From: Streptomyces aurantiogriseus
GTDB lineage: Bacteria; Actinomycetota; Actinomycetes; Streptomycetales; Streptomycetaceae
DNA: 64,000 bases
Reading direction: 5' to 3'
Assembly: GCF_014649375.1 (NCBI RefSeq)
Contig: NZ_BMSX01000025.1
Coordinates: 62,001 to 126,000, forward strand
Part shown: in pieces, positions 52,970 through 60,637 of the stretch
Numbering within the stretch: position 1 is the first letter of the stretch
How the letters are laid out: each line of letters starts with the position of its first letter
The notes under the pieces: generated by a model
The model's database searches: none
What the model was told of the DNA's origin: nothing
The model's input: the letters and a program-made list of their open reading frames with translations, nothing else
Position numbers and translations under genes: made by a program

Positions 52970-53989
52970 TCAATCGTCGTGCAGCACCGTGCCGTCCTCC
53001 AGCAACGTCGGGTGGAGCTTCATCGGGCCGTAGTCGTCGACGTCGGACGGGCGGGGTGGTTCGGGGCCGTCCGGGCCCAGGCGGACCAGGCGTTCCACAC
53101 GGCAGACGCGGAAGAGGCGGTCCTCCACCCGGGCCTCGTCGGCGCGGCCGGCGGCTCGGTACTCCTCGGCTGCCCGGGCGTAGACCGCCTTCTTGCGCTC
53201 GTCGAACCGGAACATCAGAGCCCAGAAGCGCGCCAGACCCTCGTACAGCAGGCGGCGGGCCGCGTGCGGGGTCGGCATGAGGGCGCCGCGCGGAGTCCAG
53301 CCCGTCTCGTCGCGCTCGGCCACCGAGAAGCCGACGGGGAGGCAGACGACCTCCGGATGCGTCACGACCGCCCGCGCGGAGTCCTCGCGCACTTCGGCGG
53401 GGAAGTGGGCTTCCGTGTAGGCGAAGTCCCGCAGGCCGAGCCGTAGGGCGCCGGCCATCGGCCCCTCGTCGCGGTCGGGGTCGAGGACGAAGCCCACGTC
53501 GGGGGAGGGGGCGTCGTCGCGGCCGTCCCAGAAGCGGTCCGCCGGTTCCGGGTCGGTGGGGCGGGGTGGCTCGGGTTCGTCTTCGCCGATGCGGGCGAAC
53601 TCGTCACCGCGGACGACCCGGTAGCGCACGCCCAGCGCTTCCACCTCGTCGACCGGTTCACGCTCCAGGACGGCCACGGCCGCGAGCAGTGCGCGGCGGG
53701 CGGCCGGGTCGTCGGTGCCGTCCTTCGCCGTGAACCACAGGAACGAGTTCAGGCCGTCCCGGGCCTGCTGGGGCATGCCGTTCACCACCGGCTTCAGCAG
53801 ACGCCAGCAGGACCCGGCCGCGGACGGGTCCAGTGCGGCGACACCGAAGACCGGCCCGCGCGGTGCGATGTACGGGTAGCGCCTTGACGCCTCGACGGCG
53901 TCCGCCTCGGTCACCCAGGCGACGGGGTCGTCGCGGCTGACCAACTCCGCGTGGAGGGCGTCGAGGTGTTGCTTCCAGTCATCGGTCAT
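52970..53989 (-). CDS. DUF5954 family protein
   Basis: A 339-residue cytoplasmic protein. The N-terminus WVTEADAVEASRRYPYIAPRG with PVFGVA resembles the DUF5954 start as I remember it. A Pro/Glu/Asp-rich middle (EPEPPRPTDPEPADRFWDG) precedes conserved-looking blocks MRSSNRN-free text aside: FRVCRVERLVRLGPDGPEPP and LARFWALMFRFDERKKAVY. Function unknown. ATG 53989 has a -10-like CACAAT 6 bases upstream on its strand. Confidence 0.72.
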   Translation of the reverse strand: MTDDWKQHLDALHAELVSRDDPVAWVTEADAVEASRRYPYIAPRGPVFGVAALDPSAAGSCWRLLKPVVNGMPQQARDGLNSFLWFTAKDGTDDPAARRALLAAVAVLEREPVDEVEALGVRYRVVRGDEFARIGEDEPEPPRPTDPEPADRFWDGRDDAPSPDVGFVLDPDRDEGPMAGALRLGLRDFAYTEAHFPAEVREDSARAVVTHPEVVCLPVGFSVAERDETGWTPRGALMPTPHAARRLLYEGLARFWALMFRFDERKKAVYARAAEEYRAAGRADEARVEDRLFRVCRVERLVRLGPDGPEPPRPSDVDDYGPMKLHPTLLEDGTVLHDD

Positions 53990-54150
53990 GTGCGCATTGT
54001 GGTGGGGGCGGGCGGTCGATTCGACGTGAATGCCGGAAGTGGGGGGAGGGGTGGGAGGGCGGGAGGGCTGTCCGGCGCGTGGAGCGAGGCACCGGCGGTG
54101 GCGGGATGCGGTGCGCCCCGGCCGACGTCACACCCTGGCTTGCGGGGCCG

Positions 54151-54221
54151 TCGTCAGTCCCGGAGGTGGGCCTGTCGTCGTCCCGGAGGTGGGCCTGTCG
54201 TCGTCCCCGGAGGCGGGCCTG
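54151..54221. repeat. Three tandem 23-24-bp units
   Basis: Units TCGTC(A/G)TCCCGGAGGTGGGC-CTG at 54151, 54175 and 54198, the third with an extra C and a G-to-C-type change. The stretch is non-coding, upstream of the 100-bp repeat. Confidence 0.85.
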
Positions 54222-54320
54222 TTGTCGGTCCGGCCGTGGGGCTGCCATCCGTCTTCCCCTGGCCGTCGCGGCCGCCGTCAGTCACGGTCGAGAGTCCGTC
54301 GTCACCTGGCGGGAGGCTCG

Positions 54321-54690
54321 CCGCCAGTCACTCAGCCGCAGCTCCGCCGTCCCTCCGCGACCGCCGGTCGCCGTCCCTGCTCAGCCACGGGCTCGCATTC
54401 CTTTCCCGGCCACGGGCCCGCCGTCAGTCACCCGGCCGCAGCTCCGCCGTCCCTCCGCGACCGCCGGTCGCCGTCCCTGCTCAGCCACGGGCTCGCAGTC
54501 CTTTCCCGGCCACGGGCCCGCCGTCAGTCACTCAGCCGCAGCTCCGCCGTCCCTCCGCGACCGCCGGTCGCCGTCCCTGCTCAGCCACGGGCTCGCAGTC
54601 CTTTCCCGGCCACGAGCCCGCCGTCAGTCACACAGCCGCAGCTCCGCCGTCCCTCCACGACCGCCGGTCGCCGTCCCTGCTCAGCCACGG
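54321..54690. repeat. 100-bp tandem repeat, 3.7 copies
   Basis: Units begin CCGTCAGTCACTCAGCCGCA at 54321 (one variant base), 54421, 54521 and 54621; the last breaks off at 54690 and runs into shorter CCTCCCGGCCACGG repeats to about 54750. Period is exactly 100, not a multiple of three, so open frames through it are not genes. Region 53990-54761 has no supported gene. Confidence 0.93.
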
Positions 54691-54761
54691 TTCGCCGCCC
54701 CTCCCGGCCACGGTCCGCCGTCCCTCCCGGCCACGGGCCCGCCGCCCCTCCCCACCCCGGC

Positions 54762-55415
54762 TCACCCCTCCGCCCCCACGAACCTCGCGCTCGTCAGCGG
54801 TGCCACCACCCTCCACCCCAGCGACTCGTACAGCGCCCGCCCCGCCGGGGTCCCCGCCAGGACTCCCGTCTCCGCGCCCTCGGCCGCCGCCGCGGTCTGC
54901 AGCGTCCGCATGACGACGCTGCCCAGGCCCCGGCGCCGGTGCTCGGGCGCGGTCTCTATCTGGTCGATCACGGCGGTGGCGCCGGTCGGGGCGACCTGAC
55001 CCCGGGCGGCGAAGGAGCCGTCGGGGGCGGCGAGCAGCACGCGGGTGGTGCCGCCGCGCGTCCAGGTGCGCAGCCGGTAGCCCTCAAGGGCCGGGGTCGG
55101 TTCCGCGTCCGCCCTCAGCGGCACCGTCATCAACCAGCCCGGCTCCGGATCCACCCACCAGCCCTCGCCCAGCCATCCCCCCACCACCGTCGGGTCCTGG
55201 AACACCTTGAGCCACACGCCGACTCCGGTCACCCCGGCCGCCACCTTGCGCACCACCGTGTCCTCGACCCCCTCGCCGACCTGCGCGAAGACATGCCGTG
55301 ACACCTGTGCCGCCTGCCCCACGTCGACGGTGAACCCCCACGGCTCCCGCACGGGCGGAGCCGCCCCGCGGGACACGACCCACCCGTCCACCCACGCCCG
55401 CACGATCCCGTCCAC
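54762..55415 (-). CDS. GNAT-family acetyltransferase
   Basis: A 217-residue protein. The C-terminal half contains the GNAT core: AVIDQIETAPEHRRRGLGSV with the acetyl-CoA loop RRRGLG, then LYESLGWRVV. The N-terminal ~100 residues are an extra domain rich in Val/Trp (WVDGWVVSRGAAPPVREPWG). Substrate unknown. GTG 55415 is preceded by AGGGGGAG. Confidence 0.82.
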   Translation of the reverse strand: MDGIVRAWVDGWVVSRGAAPPVREPWGFTVDVGQAAQVSRHVFAQVGEGVEDTVVRKVAAGVTGVGVWLKVFQDPTVVGGWLGEGWWVDPEPGWLMTVPLRADAEPTPALEGYRLRTWTRGGTTRVLLAAPDGSFAARGQVAPTGATAVIDQIETAPEHRRRGLGSVVMRTLQTAAAAEGAETGVLAGTPAGRALYESLGWRVVAPLTSARFVGAEG

Positions 55416-55550
55416 AGCACTCCCCCTGTAAGAGGCTCAATGCATCTCCATCTATTACGGCGATGACGATATGCGGCCGTGCGTCCCGCGCGGCAGGCGT
55501 GATCGCTCACAGCGAACTACGGCCTGGGAACAATCCCGCGCGCCCATGCA

Positions 55551-55569
55551 TTGAGTCGGCATAACTCAA
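55551..55569. promoter_or_regulatory. HAIR element (HspR operator) of lon
   Basis: TTGAGT-CGGCATA-ACTCAA fits HAIR (CTTGAGT-N7-ACTCAAG) apart from the outermost bases. In Streptomyces HspR represses lon with dnaK and clpB. It is placed 23-41 bp before the lon start. Confidence 0.88.
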
Positions 55570-55591
55570 CTTGACTGCCTAAGGGGAGATC

Positions 55592-58015
55592 ATGGCTGCT
55601 GAGTCCGCAGCGTTCACACCGCTCACCCTGCCTGTGCTGCCGCTCGACGACGAGGTCGTGCTGCCCGGGATGGTGGTTCCGCTGGACCTCAACGACGCCG
55701 ATGTGCGTGCCGCGGTGGAGGCCGCCCAGGCCGCCGCCCGGTCGGAGCCCGGGAAGCCCAGGGTTCTTCTGGTGCCGCGCATCGACGGGACGTACGCGAG
55801 CACCGGTGTGCTCGGCACGGTCGAGCAGGTCGGCCGGCTGGCCGACGGTGACCCGGGCGCCCTGATCCGTGGTCGTGGCCGCGTGCGGATCGGCGCAGGG
55901 ACCACCGGCCCGGGTGCGGCGCTGTGGGTCGAGGGCACACGGCTCGACGAGAAGGTGCCCGAGCCCGTGCCCGGCCACGTCACCGAACTGGTCAAGGAGT
56001 ACAAGGCTCTTGCCACCGCCTGGCTGCGCAAGCGCGGCGCCTGGCAGGTCGTCGACCGGGTCCAGGCCATCGACGACGTCTCGGCCCTCGCCGACAACTC
56101 CGGCTACTCGCCCTTCCTGACCGTCGAGCAGAAGGTGGAGCTCCTGGAGACGGCCGACCCGGTCGCCCGTCTGAAGCTCGCCACGCAGCAACTGCGTGAC
56201 CACCTCGCCGAGCAGGACGTCGCCGAGACCATCGCCAAGGACGTCCAGGAGGGCGTCGACAAGCAGCAGCGCGAGTTTCTGCTGCGCCGTCAGCTGGAGG
56301 CCGTCCGCAAGGAGCTGCGCGAGCTCAACGGTGAGAAGGAGGGCGAGGAGTCCGACGACTACCGCGCCCGCGTCGAGGCCGCCGACCTGCCCGAGAAGGT
56401 CCGCGAGGCCGCCCTCAAGGAGGTCGACAAGCTGGAGCGGTCGAGCGACCAGTCGCCCGAGGGCTCCTGGATCCGCACCTGGCTGGACACCGTCCTCGAA
56501 CTGCCGTGGAACGAGCGGACCGAGGACTCCTACGACATCCAGGGCGCCAAGGCGATCCTCGACGCCGAGCACGCGGGCCTGGAGGACGTGAAGGAGCGGA
56601 TCACCGAGTACCTCGCGGTGCGCAAGCGCCGCGGCGAGCGCGGGCTGGGCGTCGTCGGCGGGCGGCGCGGCGGTGCCGTACTGGCCCTGGTGGGGCCGCC
56701 CGGTGTCGGCAAGACCTCGCTCGGCGAGTCCGTCGCCCACGCCATGGGCCGCAAGTTCGTCCGCGTCGCCCTCGGCGGTGTCCGCGACGAGGCGGAGATC
56801 CGCGGCCACCGGCGTACGTACGTCGGCGCCCTGCCCGGCCGGATCGTGCGGGCCATCAAGGAGGCCGGGTCGATGAACCCGGTGGTGCTCCTCGACGAGA
56901 TCGACAAGGTGGGGTCGGACTTCCGGGGCGACCCGGCGGCCGCCCTGCTGGAGGTGCTGGACCCGGCGCAGAACCACACCTTCCGGGACCACTACCTGGA
57001 GGTCGAACTCGACCTGTCGGACGTGGTCTTCCTCGCCACCGCCAACGTGCTCGAAGCCATCCCGGAGGCCCTGCTCGACCGTATGGAGCTGGTCCGGCTC
57101 GACGGCTACACCGAGGACGAGAAGATCGTCATCGCCCGTGACCACCTGCTCCCGCGCCAGCTGGAGCGGGCGGGGCTCGACAAGGACGAGGTCGCGATCG
57201 ACGAGGGCGCGCTGCGCAAGCTGGCCGGCGAGTACACGCGCGAGGCCGGCGTCCGCAACCTGGAGCGGTCCATCGCCCGGCTGCTGCGCAAGGTCGCCGC
57301 GCAGCACGAACTGGGCGAGCGCAAGCTGCCGTTCACCGTCGCCGACGGCGACCTGCGCGGCCTGATCGGCCGGCCGCACCACGTGCCCGAGTCCGCCCAG
57401 GACCCGGCCGAGCGGCGGACGGCGGTGCCGGGTGTCGCGACCGGGCTCGCGGTCACCGGTGCCGGTGGTGACGTCCTCTACGTCGAGGCGTCCCTCGCCG
57501 ACCCGGAGACCGGCGCGGCGGGTCTGACCCTGACCGGTCAGCTCGGCGACGTGATGAAGGAGTCGGCGCAGATCGCGCTGAGCTTCCTGCGCAGCCACGG
57601 AGCCGAGCTCGAACTGCCGGTCGGTGACCTGAAGGACCGGGGCGTGCACATCCACTTCCCGGCGGGCGCGGTGCCGAAGGACGGCCCGAGCGCGGGCATC
57701 ACGATGACGACGGCGCTCGCGTCCCTGCTGTCCGGGCGGCTGGTCCGTACGGACGTGGCCATGACCGGTGAGGTGTCCCTGACCGGCCGGGTCCTCCCGA
57801 TCGGCGGCGTCAAGCAGAAGCTGCTCGCCGCGCACCGGGCCGGCGTCACCACCGTGATCATCCCCAAGCGCAACGAACCCGACCTGGACGACGTCCCGGC
57901 GGAGGTGCTGGACAAGCTCGACGTCCACGCCGTCACCGATGTCCGCCAGGTCCTGGAGCTGGCGCTGTCCCCGGCGACGAACGGAGCGGCGTCCGAGGTT
58001 CCTGTCGCGGCGTGA
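55592..58015 (+). CDS. lon: ATP-dependent Lon protease
   Basis: An 807-residue cytoplasmic AAA+ protease. The N-domain (LPVLPLDDEVVLPGMVVPLD) spans to ~200, then helical and AAA+ domains with Walker A GPPGVGKTS (Lys374) and Walker B VVLLDEIDK. The proteolytic domain has Ser700 in KDGPSAG and Lys743 in GGVKQK, 43 residues apart as in E. coli. ATG 55592 follows AAGGGGAGA. It is repressed through the HAIR element upstream. Confidence 0.96.
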   Translation: MAAESAAFTPLTLPVLPLDDEVVLPGMVVPLDLNDADVRAAVEAAQAAARSEPGKPRVLLVPRIDGTYASTGVLGTVEQVGRLADGDPGALIRGRGRVRIGAGTTGPGAALWVEGTRLDEKVPEPVPGHVTELVKEYKALATAWLRKRGAWQVVDRVQAIDDVSALADNSGYSPFLTVEQKVELLETADPVARLKLATQQLRDHLAEQDVAETIAKDVQEGVDKQQREFLLRRQLEAVRKELRELNGEKEGEESDDYRARVEAADLPEKVREAALKEVDKLERSSDQSPEGSWIRTWLDTVLELPWNERTEDSYDIQGAKAILDAEHAGLEDVKERITEYLAVRKRRGERGLGVVGGRRGGAVLALVGPPGVGKTSLGESVAHAMGRKFVRVALGGVRDEAEIRGHRRTYVGALPGRIVRAIKEAGSMNPVVLLDEIDKVGSDFRGDPAAALLEVLDPAQNHTFRDHYLEVELDLSDVVFLATANVLEAIPEALLDRMELVRLDGYTEDEKIVIARDHLLPRQLERAGLDKDEVAIDEGALRKLAGEYTREAGVRNLERSIARLLRKVAAQHELGERKLPFTVADGDLRGLIGRPHHVPESAQDPAERRTAVPGVATGLAVTGAGGDVLYVEASLADPETGAAGLTLTGQLGDVMKESAQIALSFLRSHGAELELPVGDLKDRGVHIHFPAGAVPKDGPSAGITMTTALASLLSGRLVRTDVAMTGEVSLTGRVLPIGGVKQKLLAAHRAGVTTVIIPKRNEPDLDDVPAEVLDKLDVHAVTDVRQVLELALSPATNGAASEVPVAA

Positions 58016-58031
58016 CGGACGCGACCGGACA

Positions 58032-58074
58032 GGGGAAGGCCCGGCCTCTCGTGAGGGAGGCCCGGGCCTTCCCC
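58032..58074 (+). terminator. lon terminator
   Basis: GGGGAAGGCCCGG (58032-58044) pairs with CCGGGCCTTCCCC (58062-58074), 17 bp after the stop. Confidence 0.82.
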
Positions 58075-58087
58075 GCGTGGCCTGCCG

Positions 58088-58380
58088 GGGCTTTGCCCGC
58101 CGGGACGACCGGACCTTCCCGCCGGTCGGCGGGGGCCTTCCTGGCTTGGACGGCTCGGGTCTTGCCCGCCGGGCCGGTCGGGGTCTTGGCCGCATGGCCG
58201 GGTCGGGGCCTTCCGGCCCGGCCGGTCGGGGCCTTGCCCGCCGGGACGACCGGACCTCCCGCCCGGTCGGCGGGGGCCTTCCCGGCCTGGACGGCTCGGA
58301 CCTTCCCGCCCAGCCCGCGGGGGCCTTCCCGGCCCGGACGACCGGACCTTCACCGCCCGGACCACCCGGGCCTCCCCACC
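58088..58380. repeat. Imperfect repeats downstream of lon
   Basis: A ~75-bp block beginning TTGCCCGCCGGGACGACCGG occurs near 58093 and again near 58235, and shorter GGGGCCTTCC/CCGGACCTTC motifs fill the rest to 58380. No gene; open frames here are products of composition. Confidence 0.75.
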
Positions 58381-58480
58381 CGGATGAGGCGTGACGCTGG
58401 CGTGAGCATGATGACGCCGCGGGCCTGGTGAAGGGCTACGCACGTAGGATCGGGGCCGGAACCGGATCAGGAGCGCTGAC

Positions 58481-58972
58481 GTGCACGAGGACGGACACGG
58501 CGACGGACGCGGAGGTGTGTCCGAGGCGTCGCCGAGAGGTGTGGACCAGGAGTTCCTGTCCCTGGAGCGGGAGCTGACGGTGCTGCTGCGCCGTGCCCGG
58601 GCCAACCAGGGGGAGATGGCTCGCGAGGTCCATCCGGACCTGGAGTCCGCCGCGTACGGCCTCCTCGTCCGGCTGGAGGAGTGCGGCCGCCAGCGCGCGA
58701 CCGAGCTCGCCGCCTACATCGGCGTCGGCAAGGCCACCATGTCCCGTCAGCTGCGCGCCCTGGAGCACCTCGGCCTGATCGCCCGCGAGCCGGACCCCGC
58801 GGACGGGCGCGCCTGGCTGGTCGACCTGACGGAGGAGGGCCGCACCCGCGTGAGCCGGGTCCGCGAGGCCCGCCGCGCGCGGTACGTCAGCCAGCTCGCG
58901 CACTGGGACCGCGGCGAGGTGGCCGAACTGGCCCGGCTGCTCCACCAGTTGAATCAGGGAATGGCCAAGTAG
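58481..58972 (+). CDS. MarR-family transcriptional regulator
   Basis: A 163-residue protein. The winged helix includes RATELAAYIGVGKATMSRQL and REPDPADGRAWLVDLTEEG (recognition helix and wing). The ligand is unknown. GTG 58481 follows AGGAG by 9 bases; TAGGAT (58445-58450) is a likely -10 with a short leader. It lies between lon and the decayed transposable element. Confidence 0.88.
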   Translation: MHEDGHGDGRGGVSEASPRGVDQEFLSLERELTVLLRRARANQGEMAREVHPDLESAAYGLLVRLEECGRQRATELAAYIGVGKATMSRQLRALEHLGLIAREPDPADGRAWLVDLTEEGRTRVSRVREARRARYVSQLAHWDRGEVAELARLLHQLNQGMAK

Positions 58973-59208
58973 GTCTGGCGACAGGCGACGAAGGCCTCAC
59001 CTGTTTCTTGCGAGGATGCCCCGGTTTTCACGCCGGGGGGAATCGCATCCGGGTGTCGTGGTGCGGAGGGTCGCCGCATCCGGTTCAGGGCGCGGAGCGC
59101 CGTACCGCTGTCAGGCACCGCCGGGGTGATGCGAACGCGTGTGCCCGTGGTCGCTGGTTGGGGTGGTGGCCGGGAGATCGGGGTACGTGTGTGCGGCCGT
59201 CGTACGTA

Positions 59209-59460
59209 ATGGGCCGCAAGCACGGGCGGGATATCCGCCTGGTACACCCCGCGCACACCACGATGGACTGCGCGCACTGCGATGCGAGAGCCAAGCACGC
59301 ACTGCCGCTGGGTGAGCGCACCTACACCTGCACCGCGTGCAACACTGTGTCCCCACGGGACAAGAACTCCGCACGCGTGATGCTCGTCCGGGCTGGTCTC
59401 AACCCGGCTGGTGCCGATGGCGGAAGACCTCCTGGAGCGCTGCTCCAGGAGGCAGCCTGA
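59209..59460 (+). pseudogene. TnpB (IS605/IS1341-type) C-terminal remnant
   Basis: The last ~84 codons of a TnpB/OrfB protein survive: GRKHGRDIRLVHPAHTTMDC, then a zinc knuckle CAHC...CTAC and the final RuvC block SPRDKNSARVMLVRAGLNPA. The N-terminal guide-binding and RuvC-I/II parts are missing, so it is inactive. No tnpA is present. Confidence 0.85.
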
Positions 59461-59462
59461 GC

Positions 59463-59498
59463 CAGGAATCCCCTCCCTTCAGGGAGGGGAGGATTCAA
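59463..59498 (+). mobile_element. Right end of the TnpB element (reRNA-type hairpin)
   Basis: AGGAATCCCCTCCCTTCAGG then GAGGGGAGGATTCAA forms CCCCTCCC-TTCA-GGGAGGGG flanked by GAATC/GATTC. This matches the right-end hairpin I recall in Streptomyces IS1341-type elements, whose RNA guides TnpB. The end overlaps the stop codon of the phosphatase gene (59495-59497). The left end is not recognisable; element limits upstream are somewhere after 58972. Confidence 0.72.
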
Positions 59499-60280
59499 AG
59501 CTCCACGTACACCGCCGTCGCGTCGTCGTGCCTCTTGCTGCGGCCCAGGAACGCCCGCTCGGTGTCCGCCGTCTCCAGTTCGCGTACCCGCCGCACCAGT
59601 GCCCGCGGGCCCTCCTTGCGGACGTAGGTGAACAGGTCCGACCAGTCGCCCTCCCGGAACTTCTCCACCCAGCGGGTCGCCCCGTCCGTGAGGGCGGCGA
59701 GGGCGGTGACGTCGGCGCGGGGGAGGGTGCCGGTGACGGCACGGCCGGCCACCGCCGGGTCCGCGGCGGCCGTGAAGAAACCGCCCTCCTTGTTGCGGGC
59801 CCGCGCGTCGCAGATCTCCTCGCTCACCAGCAGGGCGCGCGGGAGGCGGTCGAGGCGGTCGTCGAGGACCGGGACGACCGCGCCGTCGGGGGAGGCCAGG
59901 AGAAGGGCCGAGTCGGACAGGACCAGGTACTCGACCGTTTCCGGGGACCAACGCGCGCAGACCACGGTGGCCTGAGGGGTGCGCGGGTGAGAAAGGTCAC
60001 AGGTTTCGGCGTGGGTGGCGGAGGTACGCGCGATGGCGGTGGCGAGTGCCTCGACCAGAGGAACATCCGGGAGTGAAACGGTCAGTTCGGTCAGAGCGCC
60101 GCCCAGACGCGCGGTATACCAGGGGACCGAATGCAGACAGCCCGTGCCGCCCCGCGGCGGCGTCACTCCGTCCAGCAGGACGAGCGAACCGCCCTGTCCG
60201 GAGGCGGGAAGTCCGACGCTCGCGAAGTCCTCGTTGGGGTGGGCCCGATCACCGGGTTCCGACACAAGTTCCGTGCGCAT
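59495..60280 (-). CDS. PP2C-like protein phosphatase
   Basis: A 261-residue protein with the PP2C metal motifs: PNEDFASVGLP near the start (Asp for metal), LVLLDGVTP, ALTDGATRWVEKF and the C-terminal RHDDATAVYVEL. It is probably a serine/threonine phosphatase or regulator; some metal ligands are hard to assign. ATG 60280 is 6 bases from a weak -10 (CAGACT). Its stop codon sits within the transposon right end. Confidence 0.83.
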   Translation of the reverse strand: MRTELVSEPGDRAHPNEDFASVGLPASGQGGSLVLLDGVTPPRGGTGCLHSVPWYTARLGGALTELTVSLPDVPLVEALATAIARTSATHAETCDLSHPRTPQATVVCARWSPETVEYLVLSDSALLLASPDGAVVPVLDDRLDRLPRALLVSEEICDARARNKEGGFFTAAADPAVAGRAVTGTLPRADVTALAALTDGATRWVEKFREGDWSDLFTYVRKEGPRALVRRVRELETADTERAFLGRSKRHDDATAVYVEL

Positions 60281-60637
60281 TCAGCCAGTCTGCACGACCC
60301 CTCCACACCCTTCGCGAAAGGCTGGCAACATTCCCCGGGTTGGTGCACCCTCGCAGGTCAGACGCCTGTTTTGGGAGGGAATGGAGCTGTCCGGGAAGCT
60401 GTGGCGGCGAATATTGTCAAAGCCCGCCGTCCACGTCCAACCGGCCCTCCGTGCAAGGCCGTCGCACACGCCAGAGGAACTTGCCCGCCCACTCTCCTTG
60501 GATGTTCACTCCTTCGGGTGGCGGGGCAGGCGATGCGCGGCCCCTGCCCACCGGCACTGGGAGGGTCGGGAACCGTACCGGACGTACGCACCAGTTGACG
60601 GAGCGTCACATCCGGCCCATGGGTACACGAGTCAGGA
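60281..60637. other. Intergenic region upstream of the conservon
   Basis: The divergent promoter region between the phosphatase and sensor kinase genes. TTGACG (60594-60599) is a possible -35 for the kinase gene. No supported ORF or repeat was seen. Confidence 0.5.

Noticed and set aside
54030..55301. Open frames through the 100-bp repeats
   Set aside because: The repeat period is not a multiple of three, so the same DNA is read in three frames; the sequence shows no protein family and overlaps a real GNAT gene.
58012..58431. 139-codon frame after lon
   Set aside because: It consists of repeated Ala/Gly/Pro/Arg blocks derived from the duplicated DNA, overlapping the lon terminator.
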